A stretch of 22,097 nt of DNA from Didymodactylos carnosus (taxonomy: Eukaryota > Rotifera > Eurotatoria > Philodinida > Philodinidae), in the NCBI GenBank assembly GCA_905250885.1, contig CAJNOQ010002932.1, positions 1 through 22,097 on the forward strand, in the 5' to 3' direction. The position numbers and the translations under genes were made by a program. Shown here one piece after another: positions 11,155-21,257 of the stretch. The notes beneath the pieces were generated by a model that saw only the letters and a list, made by a program, of their open reading frames with translations, had not been told where the DNA came from and did no database searches. Within the stretch, counting starts at the first letter, position 1, and the number at the start of each line of letters is the position of its first letter.

Positions 11155-11183
11155 CATATATCGTTACAGTATAACGATATATG
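11155..11183. repeat. Perfect 12-bp hairpin
   Basis: CATATATCGTTA (11155-11166) and TAACGATATATG (11172-11183) are perfect reverse complements around a 5-nt loop. The surrounding 10.99-11.28 kb has overlapping ORFs on both strands but no recognisable protein. A GAGAACCGAGAACCGAAC stretch follows at about 11210. Confidence 0.5.
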
Positions 11184-11447
11184 ACCGAACCGTGGTTCCA
11201 GTTCTTAACGAGAACCGAGAACCGAACATCTCTAATACTGACACGCACCAATTTGTTCAAAAGGAGAACTGAACGGAGAACGGAAGATAAAACAACGAAA
11301 TTCGTTTGCAAAACTCACACATAACTTTTAGCCTTCACGTGAATTTACAGTTTTCTTTCTCTGTCATCGTAAATAACAGCTAAGAAGATAAGAAGTATAA
11401 ACAAAACCAGTTAAACTGGTTACTATCATAGTCAGTTTTAACCAAGA

Positions 11448-11618
11448 ATGAATGACAACATGCATCTCTGGACACTTATTGATGTTGAAAAAGCAAGCAT
11501 AAAAGAAATTGAACGATTAGAAAATTTCATAAACGGATTTCAACAACAGACGTACGATGAGAAGGATGTGCCGAATGATATCGATGTTTTAATTGGAATA
11601 CTAGAAGACTTGGTTTAA
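11448..11618 (+). pseudogene. Short ORF (56 aa), likely 5' fragment of a decayed gene
   Basis: An ATG-initiated frame of 56 codons ends in TAA at 11616-11618. It is hydrophilic, acidic and helix-prone (V-E-K-A-S-I-K-E-I-E-R-L-E-N-F), with no signal peptide or membrane segment. Third-position AT bias and composition look like coding sequence. It may be a genuine small gene, but the protein-like, stop-broken fragments that follow at 11704-11916 and 12770-13867 suggest it is the start of one decayed larger gene. I do not recognise the family. Confidence 0.4.
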
Positions 11619-11703
11619 GTTTTATTGACAGAAAATAACTAATAAGACATACAGTCGGCCCTAAGGCCATTATAGCATGTTAAACTAGAAGATTAGAAGA
11701 TTT

Positions 11704-11916
11704 ATGCAAAATACGTTACAATATAGTGAAAACAATTACCATAGCAATAAACGACAAATGTTCTATGAATCTGTTCGTTAAAAGCTGAGATCAAAGCAAG
11801 ACATATTTAAACAAAATCTCATGCTTGAAAAATGGAAAGCATTACTAGAAGAAACAAAATTATTAAGTATATTATGCTTATTTGATTTCAATGAAAAACC
11901 ATTGATGTTTACTTAA
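11704..11916 (+). pseudogene. Decayed coding fragment with one in-frame stop
   Basis: The frame from ATG 11704 runs 70 codons to TAA 11914-11916, broken only by TAA at 11779-11781 between a CGT and an AAG codon. A CAA-to-TAA change would explain it. The translation is protein-like (L-M-L-E-K-W-K-A-L-L-E-E-T-K), rich in Lys, Glu and Asn, like the neighbouring fragments. Family unknown. It is probably part of the same dead gene as the fragments at 11448 and 13012. Confidence 0.4.
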
Positions 11917-12344
11917 GATGGTTCAAAAATTTCTTTTTAACTTTAAGAATTTGTGAAGCACATCGTCTAACGTAGTTTTTGAAGCTGATTTCAAATATCA
12001 ACTTAAAATTTTCAAAAAATGAAATTCAAATTTTATTTTTAATTTCCTGACCTAGATATTTTCGCGAAAAAATTAAGAGATATGGCATTTTGTAGAGAAT
12101 TTAATTCTCTACAAGATGGTGTATTTATTGAGTTTAGGTGCTTTCCAAGAAAGTTGATTTTTCGAAAGACCAACTTTTAAAACGGGTTTTTCTCCAAGTC
12201 AAAACGATTTCAAAACGTTTTTATACGGTGCATCGGAAAGATCAGATCAGATCAGATACTGTCTACTGCTGTCGGAAATATTTATCTATGACGACTTTTG
12301 TAATGAAGTTTAACCTTCTGATTTGAAAGAACCAAAAAAAAGCT

Positions 12345-12730
12345 GTAAGTCCATAACGAAACGTAAGTTCATAACATTTTTGTTTTTGATGTATCTGCCA
12401 GACTAAACACTTTCGAGACAAATCTTTTCTTGCTTTATATAGGCTTAATTTTCAGCTACATTTGCTGCGAAAAGGTTTTTTGAACGTACCTCATTATTCG
12501 CTAAACTTATTATCTGTTTTTGCTCTGCTCTACATTCACTTCTTTTTTTTGTAAGTCCATAACGCTCAATATTATTTGTATAAAAACCGTGCCACTTGGC
12601 TGAAGCTCACAATATGTTGGTTGCAAATAGAACTCACCGAGCTCTATCAGCTGACGCAAGAACGATCCTCACAGCATCGTCCGTTACAGAAAAAATGGCT
12701 ACAGACTAAAAAAAGCGTAAGTCCGTAACG
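12345..12730 (+). repeat. Four copies of a GTAAGTCCATAACG motif
   Basis: Copies lie at 12345-12358, 12363-12375 (GTAAGTTCATAAC), 12551-12564 and 12717-12730 (GTAAGTCCGTAACG), all in the same orientation. Three follow an A- or T-rich run. Spacing is irregular (about 18, 188 and 166 nt). This lies within the 11917-12766 stretch, which otherwise shows no recognisable gene apart from an AGATC microsatellite near 12240. Possibly the remains of a repeat element inserted in the decayed gene. Confidence 0.55.
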
Positions 12731-12766
12731 CCTGGACAGGCCGTTAGTAAAATGAGATAAAAACAT

Positions 12767-13867
12767 CCAATGGAATTAGATGTTTTATTAGACGATCAGT
12801 ATGAAACAGTAATCAATAGTCATCAAAGAATTATAATCACATTTTTTGGTAGTACGAAATGAACGAATTCGATTTTTATAAATTTCTTGCTAGAAGCTGA
12901 AATTAGTCCAATCGAGAATGAAGAGCAAGATTAACAAAAATTACTTATGAAGAAGAAATACGTTTAGCTCTGATAAGCTCGTCGAGCAATAATTAAGAAT
13001 CAAGAATATTCAATAATATAACAGAATTGTCACAAAAAGCAATTGAACTTGTTAAATTACAAAATGAAGATCGTACAAATGAATTATGTAAAGGTGAAAT
13101 TTGAATTAAATTACCGATAGATGAGTTAAAAAATGTTGAATTACGGAATATAGCAGAATTTGATCAAAATGACTTTTCGGACGAAAGAATAAATGAAATT
13201 TTAAAAGATACTGATTTAATATTTGTTTTGATTTGAAAAAAATTGTTATTGATTTTATTAAATCCCATTTAAAAACAAAATTGTAATATTAATGATAAAA
13301 ATGCGATCAATCAAGGAAAAACAATGATTTGTTATATTATTAGTCAAATTGATGCATTCAAATCAGACACACAAACAAATAGAACAAAAGATAATTTTTT
13401 ACAATATATTTATAATAAAGCGCTGATCAATAAAAATCGAGAAATTCAATAAATGATCATCAAATCGTTTGAAAACTTTTCAAATTCATTAGAATTTTCA
13501 CTTCAACATGTTCAAATCTTAGGTCAAGTCTTCACTAAACATTATCCGATAATCCTTATACACAGATCATTGGACAATATAAACAGACACCATCGCTCGA
13601 TCAATTTAGCCATGTAAGACGAATATTTCGAGCAATGTATGACTCAGTCATGGCCATCTTATCATTTACCGAATTTAAATTTATATTGGAATTCATCTAA
13701 AACATTTATTACACCGCCAGAATATGTTAAAAGAAAAGATAGAACGAAATCGATCATAAATCTAATTGAGGAAGCAATTTAAAGCTGTATATATTGAATT
13801 ATGTGACAAAACAAAGAAATCAACGAAACAGCTTTTAGATGATCAATTGGATAGAATATGTAAATAA
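12767..13867 (+). pseudogene. Multi-fragment decayed gene of unknown family
   Basis: Several protein-like frames follow one another with stops and frame changes. From about 12767: M-E-L-D-V-L-L-D-D-Q-Y, TGA, then F-L-L-E-A-E-I-S-P-I-E. From 13012: 74 codons (ELSQKAIELVKLQ ... DERINEILKDTD) with one TGA at 13102-13104. From about 13281 to 13450: S-Q-I-D-A-F-K-S-D-T-Q. From 13618 to 13782: 54 open codons (S-W-P-S-Y-H-L-P-N-L-N ... TPPEYVKRKD). One extra T near 13779 separates these from 28 more codons ending at TAA 13865-13867 (K-A-V-Y-I-E-L-C-D-K-T-K-K). The pattern of single stops and 1-nt shifts in otherwise coherent helical sequence is that of a dead gene copy. The fragments at 11448 and 11704 probably belong to it. 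I do not recognise a domain and do not assign a function. Confidence 0.5.
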
Positions 13868-14211
13868 TGAATGCAATTATTATTCTTTCTTTGAGTAGTA
13901 CAAAATGATACTAAATATGCTTTTTTCTGTCATATTTTCTAGTTATTAGCTAAGCCGATCCAGAACGGATCGAATCGACAAGTTGATAAGTCTCGACCGG
14001 ATCGGGAACGGGCGCCCAAATTTCTAATATTAATATTGAAAACATTACTTAAAAATTTCATATTTTAACTTTGTTACATTCGTTCTTTTTAGTAAACGTG
14101 CATGAGTATCTTACTAAAAATTTCTTACTAACTACACAATCTATCAAGTTATTAATTTTAATAATTTTAATTTGATCACTAATAATGCATGATGGAATGA
14201 AGTGTCTAGTT

Positions 14212-14460
14212 TCATGGTGCAGACGCTCGTCCAGGATAATCACATATATCCGTGTTGGTATTAAACTTAAGCACACCAGGACAAGTCGCCTCTTTTACCA
14301 ACGCTCCACCATCACATTGGTAGAATCGACGACAATTAGTATTCAAATCAGGATAGATTCCGTCGGACTTATCAGACCGGTTCGGTTGCATCTCTGCCTT
14401 AGATCCAGAATATCCAAACAGCAGCGAGAAAGTGTAAGCACGCAGCTTCTTTCGAGTCAA
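14212..14460 (-). pseudogene. Chitin-binding type 2 (CBM14/peritrophin-A) exon, truncated
   Basis: Seen on the minus strand: S-D-G-I-Y-P-D-L, then N-C-R-R-F-Y-Q-C, E-A-T-C-P-G-V-L-K-F-N and D-I-C-D-Y-P-G, the core of a ChtBD2 domain (cysteines 2 to 5). The cysteine expected a few residues before SDG is absent. The frame stops at TGA directly after A-P, about where the sixth cysteine would be, so a TGC or TGT to TGA change is plausible. No ATG opens this frame: an in-frame TAA lies just upstream and the first usable codon is TTG at 14460, so the piece is an internal or terminal exon, or a fragment. Known: the six-cysteine domain binds chitin in secreted proteins such as cuticle proteins or chitinases. 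It lies 570 bp downstream of the transporter on the same strand, with no sign that they are one gene. Confidence 0.6.
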
Positions 14461-14949
14461 ATGTTAAAAAGGTGTTCTTTCTTTTCATTATTTTATCCTA
14501 CTTCGAGAACAAAAATAGATTCTATTGGCTGATTGACAAACTATTTTACATCGCAGATGATATTCACTACCTCAACAGAGATAATCAACTATTGTCACAA
14601 ATCTGCCAGTTAAAGACAGTTCTTTTTTGTAGGTATTAGGATCTGTCCCTGACTGATTTTGTTTATCTGCAATTTTTCTGCAGTAAACAAATTCAAAACT
14701 ATTTCTCCGGATTTTTCATCAGACAGTGTAGACAGCTTATCAGCTGCCACGTCTTGATTCATGTATATCTAAAGATTGACGTGTAGTTTTTGAGAGGGAG
14801 GATGCGGTCAGCTTCGTATTTCATGAAAACTGTGAATATTCTTACATAATCAGTTGGAAAATTAGTTCTCGCACCATTCGAAACTTACGTAGAATAAGAT
14901 AGCTTTTTTCTGCTTTGAGTTCACTGAACTTATCATCTTTTATAAATAA

Positions 14950-14955
14950 TTTATT
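14950..14955 (-). terminator. Polyadenylation signal for the sugar transporter
   Basis: Minus-strand AATAAA lies 75 nt beyond the transporter stop codon (15030-15032), a normal 3' UTR distance. The 14461-15029 stretch holds nothing else I can recognise. Confidence 0.5.
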
Positions 14956-15029
14956 TACAATAGCAAATTATACGTACAAAAAACATTTTTTTCCCACATT
15001 TATGTGCAGGTAAGAAATAGATCGAACAC

Positions 15030-17754
15030 CTAAAATTTTACACTTTCGTTTATTTCATCTGTGATCGATTTGCGTGCGGCGTCCGCCCGAGTTTGTAATA
15101 CAGTCAAAGATGCTCTTGAAACATCGGGTGACGGTTTTGGTCTTTTGACTGATACTCTTTGATTGTGATTACTGGCAATAGATGTACGCGGGAAGTCTAG
15201 CGGTGTCCGCGGTTCACTGTCTCCACTACTATAGTCGGGTGGTAAACTGTCAAACGCAATTTCACTGGCAGATTTCAAAGGTTGTGGGGTTGTTCGTCTC
15301 CTACCAGCAGCTAATTCTACTACATTTCCATCGAGTACGTCCTGCTTTGCATATGGTTTAATTTTTCCACCTTTTGATTTTCCAAATGCGACAATAACTG
15401 ATGAAGTATTGAATACTTCGTCAATGTCTTCTAAACGTTTATTTTTTGTTTCTGGATAGAAGAGAAATACAGCGACAAGCATGACAACGCAGCATGAGCC
15501 AAAAAACAAGTATGTACCATAAGTGATTCGTTCCATCATTACCGGTACAATGAATGAAACAATCATGTTTGCTCCCCAGTTACCGGCTGTTGTTAATGAT
15601 GTGCCTTTTGCTCGCATACTTAGTGGAAATATTTCTGTGCAGTAGATCCTAAAAAGTAGTAGAAGAGAATAAAAGAAACAAGAAAGAGAGCATAAAGTTT
15701 GTTTCTTTACCATGTTGTGGGACCCCACGAGTAGGCAAATCCAGCAACAAAAACGTAGACAAATACGATGATTACATATTTGGCACTCTGGCTGTCTAAA
15801 GCAATACCTACAGCCCCATAAGAATCAACGATCTTGTGCCCATGGGCGCCCAACTAGGCACTCACAAATATCGTCATCATTAAGCGACAACATTTCAAAG
15901 CGTAGGCACAAACAATAGTACCGTTGTAATAAATGAATACTTATAATCACACCGCCAACAACTAACATTGATACTGCTGTCACAAATGCACCAGATATTA
16001 ATAGTAATCGACGGCCGAGTTTATCGACCCACAATATTGCAGGTATCGTAGCTAAAATATTTACACATCCATTAATACCGGTTGCCAATAACGACGCACT
16101 GTTACTTCCTAGACCCGCCTGTTTAAATATAGCAGGTGCATAATACATGACTGAATTGATACCGGTAAATTGTTGGTGAACATTCAAATATGACTCGACT
16201 TGACTCGTTGCGAAGCAGCTGAAGCCATAACTTGTGTCTAACAATGATTACTTGTAATAAACGAACCGTTAAGGAAATATTTGTGAAAACAATCCCAAAA
16301 CTAAACGTCTTCTCAACGGATATTTGAATAATTCTAAATACGAACGTACAGACTCTGCACGTTCAAGTGCAATTTCTTCTTTGATCTCAAGGTATTCCGC
16401 TTGCACGATCGGATCTGATTTATCACCCTTAGCACGAATTCGCGCCAAAACTTTAATAGCGTCTTCGTCGCGATCATGGTCTAACAGCCATCGAGGTGAA
16501 AATGGAAAAAAGAAAATCCCAAACGCAAGAATTAAGGCAGGAATAATTTGTAGTCCCAGTGGTAAACTGTGCGTGTCTGTTTATAACGTGAGAGATTTCA
16601 CTCGCTACGTTTTTGCTGCTCTCTATATTACGTGATATTTGATTATTCTCACGCCATGAGACACTGCTACCGCTCAAATGCGAATCAGTGCCTACAAGAA
16701 AACATATACTTTATCAATCGAACTTAATTTCAATAAAACACACGCAGGCCAACGCATCAAAAGAGAATCGCAAAGTCACTAGAAATCGATTTTGTACGGA
16801 CAAGAATACGGTTTTCTAGTCTCGATCCTGCTCACGTCTAAGAAAGGTTAGTGGACGAATTTGGGTAGCGAGAAAGGAAGAAAAATTAAGAGATTATTTT
16901 TTCGTTGTCTCCAATGAAAATATTTCGAATAAATCAAAAATTCGGGAAACATTAATTTTTTGGCTTCCAGGCGACAGAGGAAGAGATGTGGGGTTGTGAG
17001 AGTCTAAATACTTATTCAGTACCTCGACCCTTCCCAAAAGTAAAGTCCAGTCTCTTCTAAATGATGTGAATCTTTCCTTGTGGAGTTGACCATCTTATTA
17101 ACCTTATGAAAACAAAAAAAGAGAGACTGAATATACCGTAGTTAATCCAAAAACTAACAGCAATGCCGATTGTGATTAACCATTGTTGAAGGGAAACCAA
17201 ACGTCCTCTGATTTCTTTTGGTGCAATTTCTGATTGATATACAGGTATCAGCATCGATAATGCTCCAATTCCAACGCCTATAGTTAACATTAAGAGCGGA
17301 AAAGTAGATAAAAATTACGAATATCTATTTACCAGCGACAAAACGAGAAATTAACAGCATTGCAATGTGAACGCTTGCAGTTTGTAATATAGCACCGATG
17401 ATGAAAATCCAACAAGAAATCACAATAGAATATTTACGACTAAAACGATCTAAAGAAAAAAAACTTGGAACTGAAGGAATTCTGGTGATTGTGCATAGTT
17501 CACTTACCTCCAGCCGGACCCCCACACAGTGCGCCAATGAAACATCCCGCGATCAAAATGCCCACAATTGCGCCTGATATCGAGCTGTCGAGCTGCTGTC
17601 GTTGCAGAGCGTGCGTACCGCCAAAGTACTTAAGAAAGTCATTCATTGTCAGTATTCCACTGATAACACCTGTATCGTAGCCAAACAGAAAACCACCAAT
17701 AGATGCAAATGCACAGGTGAGATAAACTTGTATATTATCTGCTTTTTTTATCAT
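15030..17754 (-). CDS. MFS hexose transporter, fungal type, seven exons; apparently damaged
   Basis: Exons (minus strand): 17754-17508, 17449-17333, 17277-17137, 16691-16653, 16566-15951, 15853-15711, 15648-15030. Introns are 58, 55, 445, 86, 97 and 62 nt, all GT-AG. Motifs in order: GGFLFGYDTGVISG (TM1), DRFSRK (usually DRFGRK), PVYQSEIAPKEIRGR, SFWINYG, PLGLQIIPALI, FSPRWLLDHD, QQFTGINSVMYYAP (TM7), DKLGRR, YSWGPTTWIY, EIFPLSMRAKGTS, FYPETK. A 126-residue Ser/Pro/Arg-rich tail follows, so the whole is about 608 residues against roughly 500 for the core. Role: proton-coupled or facilitated sugar uptake at the plasma membrane (family knowledge). Damage: the exon 4/5 junction is one base short for the expected W-R-L-P-L-G, and exon 5 holds foreign sequence with TAA at 16269-16271. 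Alternative sites (acceptor at 16576; intron 16306-16238) give an open frame but add residues and remove half of TM7. The YQSE-APKEIRGR signature suggests a fungal source. Confidence 0.82.
16178..16273 (-). mobile_element. About 96-nt foreign insertion in transporter exon 5
   Basis: Coding sequence for the start of TM7 (R-R-R-L-V-L-G-L-F-S-Q-I-F) and its continuation (Q-Q-F-T-G-I-N) is separated by about 93 nt plus a possible 3-nt target duplication (GAA on the plus strand at 16178-16180 and 16274-16276). The insert contributes an in-frame TAA (16269-16271) but is a multiple of three. It contains ATATGACTCGACTTG, identical over 15 nt to a site near 5768 in the GAGTC-rich repeat. No terminal inverted repeats are evident. 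Exact borders are uncertain by a few bases. Confidence 0.5.
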
Positions 17755-18236
17755 TGTACCTCAATCTGCCAAAGAGATAAACAAACAGAGTTGATGAGTA
17801 CATCCACTTGTATCTCTTTGAGGCTATTTACTCTTGTTCAACGTAAAAGATCTGATTCGCCTTTCACTCCGTCAAAGATTTTTAATGCTCTCAAAACCGT
17901 TTTTCCTTAGCTCTATGTGATTTGCCACGCACATCTGTCGTAAGGCTTGATATGTTGCTTCAAGACATGCCGAAATTCAAACGGTATGCAGAAAGTTGAT
18001 GAAAAGGCAAAGCTTTCAGAATTTTTGTCTTTTTTGCAAAGACTAAGTATGTTAGAGTTCACAAGTCTTGTCACTTTTTGCCATTAACACCCTACGCTGT
18101 TATTGATTCTATGAGAGTACCTTTTCTGCATTAAATATTCAGCTAAAAATGGTAGTTTGCTTTTTCGAGACTCTTTTATAAATAAATTTAGAATTGTTTA
18201 GCAAGTATTTTCTTGTAGACTTATGCGAAAAACAGC

Positions 18237-18850
18237 GCATTACTATCGGCGCCAAAATACCAGAGAAATATATAGTTTTTGAATAACTTTTGATAGAAAA
18301 GAGCTAGAGAGCTCCGATTTTTGTTATTCGAAAGAGGAAGTTGAAGGTACGTTTTTATAACTAGAATTGTTTTCAGAAGAATTTTTTGAAACAGGTTTAC
18401 TAGGAGATCTTTGAAAACTAGACCATCTGTAAAAATTTCCCAATAGGATTGTATTGCTTGATTTTTGCTCGTTCTTCGTCGGTTTGGTCGTTGAATCGGA
18501 TTTCCTACGAGTCTCAGGATTGGCACCTGGTGCCTACTGGAAACTTCAAAGATGGATACACTATGGGTAATCGACCATGCTGAGTTTCGTGGCAATGTTT
18601 ATTTTTGGAAAAATGTTTAAAAATCTACCTAAAAGCCAAGTTTTACGAAAACTAGGATTTTTATGCTGTTTTCACCCAACGAACGAACGCTCCCAGTAGG
18701 CACCGGGTGCCAATCCTGAGACTCCTAGGAAATCCGATTCAACGCCCGAACCGCATAAAATTAAGGTCTCGCTTTACTTCCATTTTTTATCAAAAGTTAT
18801 TCAAAAAATGTACATTTCTCTGGTATTTTGGCACTGATAGTAGTATGTTG
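18237..18850. repeat. Inverted copies of a dispersed repeat family
   Basis: The left arm is in two blocks (about 18237-18300 and 18479-18540) separated by about 180 nt of extra sequence. It is the reverse complement of the right arm (about 18690-18850). Shared blocks include GTTGAATCGGATTTCCTA, GAGTCTCAGGATTGGCACC and GAATAACTTTTGATA. The ORFs at 18221-18595 (-) and 18707-18931 (+) fall in the arms and are not genes. 17755-18236 holds only the transporter's upstream region, with no clear promoter element. Confidence 0.75.
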
Positions 18851-19475
18851 TATAAATCTGTTGAAATAAGCCCGAATATCTGCTCTGATTTTGATCCGGG
18901 ACATGTCATTGTAGTTTTCATGTGTGATTAGTAAAATCCAACTTATATGTGAAAAATCCTTCTCACACATAAAGAAAAATCCCTTTATCGCAAAGATATT
19001 CATGAGACATAGATAAACGTATTCGTAAAAGATATTTAAATAGTTATGTACGTACTACTTATAATATTTTCTAACTGGATGTGTATCCGTCTCGAGATAA
19101 CCTAATAAAATAAGTATCTCTTTAATTATTACGATGAAACAAATATACTGCGTAAAAAATTGAGTGTGCATCAAGTGTACGTATACATTTGTCAATCATG
19201 AACTCACGAGACCGTATCTTTCAATTCGTTTTTCGCATGTAGTGTCTCGACCAAATAGTGTAAACTTTTTTTTCTTGTCTTCTCTTCCTTTCAACTTATT
19301 TTCAGGTACATGTAGTTGATGTTTCAGAACATGCCCATTTTTAATATCAGAAATTAAGCACACCGTTTACCAGTTTTTGGCAAAAATGCATCTCGATTTT
19401 AGAATAGAAGACCACTACCGGTTGTATGACTTGAAATAGAAGACCAGGTGGTCTTGCATTATGACAGGGGGAGGG

Positions 19476-19550
19476 ATCTTTTATTACTTCTTTATATAAT
19501 AATTTTTTTTAGTTTACTTATTATCAGTAATAAGTAAAGTAATAAAAGAT
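19476..19550. repeat. Nested AT-rich hairpin
   Basis: Outer arms ATCTTTTATTACTT (19476-19489) and AAGTAATAAAAGAT (19537-19550), and inner arms TTTACTTATTA (19513-19523) and TAATAAGTAAA (19528-19538), are perfect complements, the inner with a 4-nt loop. Just upstream AGACCAGGTGGTCT is palindromic and AATAGAAGACCA is repeated. The rest of 18851-20389 shows no gene. Confidence 0.6.
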
Positions 19551-20390
19551 ATGACTTAAATAAGTAATAAGGTATCAAGATTTATTAGTTGTCTGCCGAT
19601 AATAACTAATAAGTTTAATTACTTATTGATTGATAAAGAAAAGGAAAGTAACACTCTCATTGAAGACTATAACGAGAAATCGTCTGCTTTCACTCTAGAA
19701 AAATAAGAAAAAAATCACAAAAGATCCCGGTGAAAACGCACAATGGACCCTACATACAAAAATTTGAATAAGATCAACGATTGCGAGGTGTAAGTGGGAC
19801 GGTCGAACAAGAAAACCGTGATCTTTCGTGCGATTTTTATACAAGTTTTTGTATAAGGAATCTATTCTACAGTTTTTACGGAGTCGAAGCTATTACCGTG
19901 CCATAAATAAGATTCAACAACAGCTAACTATTTTTCTGAATAGCAGAACTGATCCCGGATAATCAACAAGTCCTGACACGGTCTTTCAATCTGAGAGTCA
20001 TTGAGCAGTTATTTCGCCTTACTTTAATCACCGGATTTAACTGCACAAAACATTAATATTATGAAAAAGATAAGAGGAAATCACATCAAAACAGTTTGAC
20101 ATAGGAAAAAAGCAAATTAATCTAACAAAAAAAAGAATTGTATATCGGGTTCAATCTTTTATTGGATTAATCGCTTAATAAGCAAAAGTTGCACATATTC
20201 GCAAGTCGATGATGGTGCTCATTTTGTAAATTCTATAACTCAGCCAGAATAAATCAGAAAGTTTTTTTATTTTTCATAATCCCGGTTTTAATCTAAATAT
20301 GAAATAAAAAGTATATGTCAATTTTTCACTCGTGATCGGTCTTTGGCAAGATACTCGATCGACTGGTGAAGTCTCTCTTAAGGCTGCCAA

Positions 20391-20740
20391 AGGTCACCGG
20401 GTGCTAGTCCAGGGACTCGTCGAAAATTTGATACAACGCCCGAACCGCAGAAAATCAAGGTCTACTTTACTCCCATTCTGAAGAGAACACCCTGGGCTAT
20501 CAGTCCATGAAAAAAATCAATGCATTCCTATGTGAATTTCGGAAAATCCAAGCTAGTTTTCCAAAGATCCTCTAAAATACCCGCTTCAGAAATTCTTCCG
20601 AAATTCGCTTTTACTTACAGAAATATGTGTTTAGGTGTTCAATTTTCAAAAGTGAAAACCGCAGGTCTCTATTTAGCTTCTATCAAAAGTTATTCAAAAA
20701 GTAACCGACAGCATTGTACTTTGGAACGAATAGTAGTTAA
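20391..20740 (+). repeat. Third copy of the 18.2-18.85 kb repeat, interrupted
   Basis: CACCGGGTGC, CAACGCCCGAACCGCA and AAGGTCT-CTTTACT match the right arm at 18.7 kb. TATCAAAAGTTATTCAAAAA resumes near 20682 after about 200 nt of unrelated sequence, in which an ORF (20520-20744) has no features. From 20741 to 21257 nothing else is visible. Confidence 0.65.
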
Positions 20741-21257
20741 ATAAGTCAAGAGAACAAAAAAGAAAGAGGAAAAACCCATCACATCAATTTTGTCGCTTTA
20801 GATAGCTAAACTTCCAGTTGTAACATATAACTGCGATAAAGTCACATACAAGCAGAGGAGTAAGCTACCTAAATCAAGGAAAAGAAAACGAGTGAACAAA
20901 TTTTTTCTTTTTGTTCTCTACTCTATTTATAACTTACCTTCACCTTGAACTTTTCACGTATCATTAGGTAACTTCTAGCTGATGTCTTAATACGTGAGCA
21001 TACAAGAGCGAAGGATATATCCAGCATACGATACTCCTAACTCTACCAGTAATACTTTTGGTAAAGCTGATCGTCATAGTCGATCTATTAGTCTGCTTTA
21101 GTACTATTCTTCTCAGTGCAAGAACTTTTGCACTAGTAATGCGACTAAAAGTAACATTATTAAAGTAAACTATTATAACAAAAATGAAACAACAGACTAG
21201 CCTATCATTGCGCATATGGCTGTCATTTTGTTATATTATTTCTTATTTCATATTCGT

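Noticed and set aside
10893..11272. Overlapping ORFs of 65-92 aa in three frames.
   Set aside because: No family features, mutual overlap, and a hairpin and GAACCG repeats within them.
12240..12257. AGATC tandem repeats.
   Set aside because: A short microsatellite of ordinary kind, with no further structure.
14185..14532. Plus-strand 115-aa ORF.
   Set aside because: It is the antisense shadow of the chitin-binding exon, whose cysteine pattern is on the minus strand.
15398..15421. CTGATGA followed by a small stem resembles a second hammerhead core.
   Set aside because: It lies in transporter coding sequence and lacks the GAAA after the stem.
16268..16277. TTCCTTAAC on the minus strand matches a U12-type branch site.
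   Set aside because: The sequence just upstream is clear transporter coding (TM7), no U12 donor is present, and no sensible acceptor follows at the right distance for the protein. Chance or insert-derived.
20964..21215. Minus-strand 83-aa ORF with a hydrophobic start resembling a signal peptide.
   Set aside because: No recognisable domain, no neighbouring exons, and a composition typical of AT-rich non-coding sequence.
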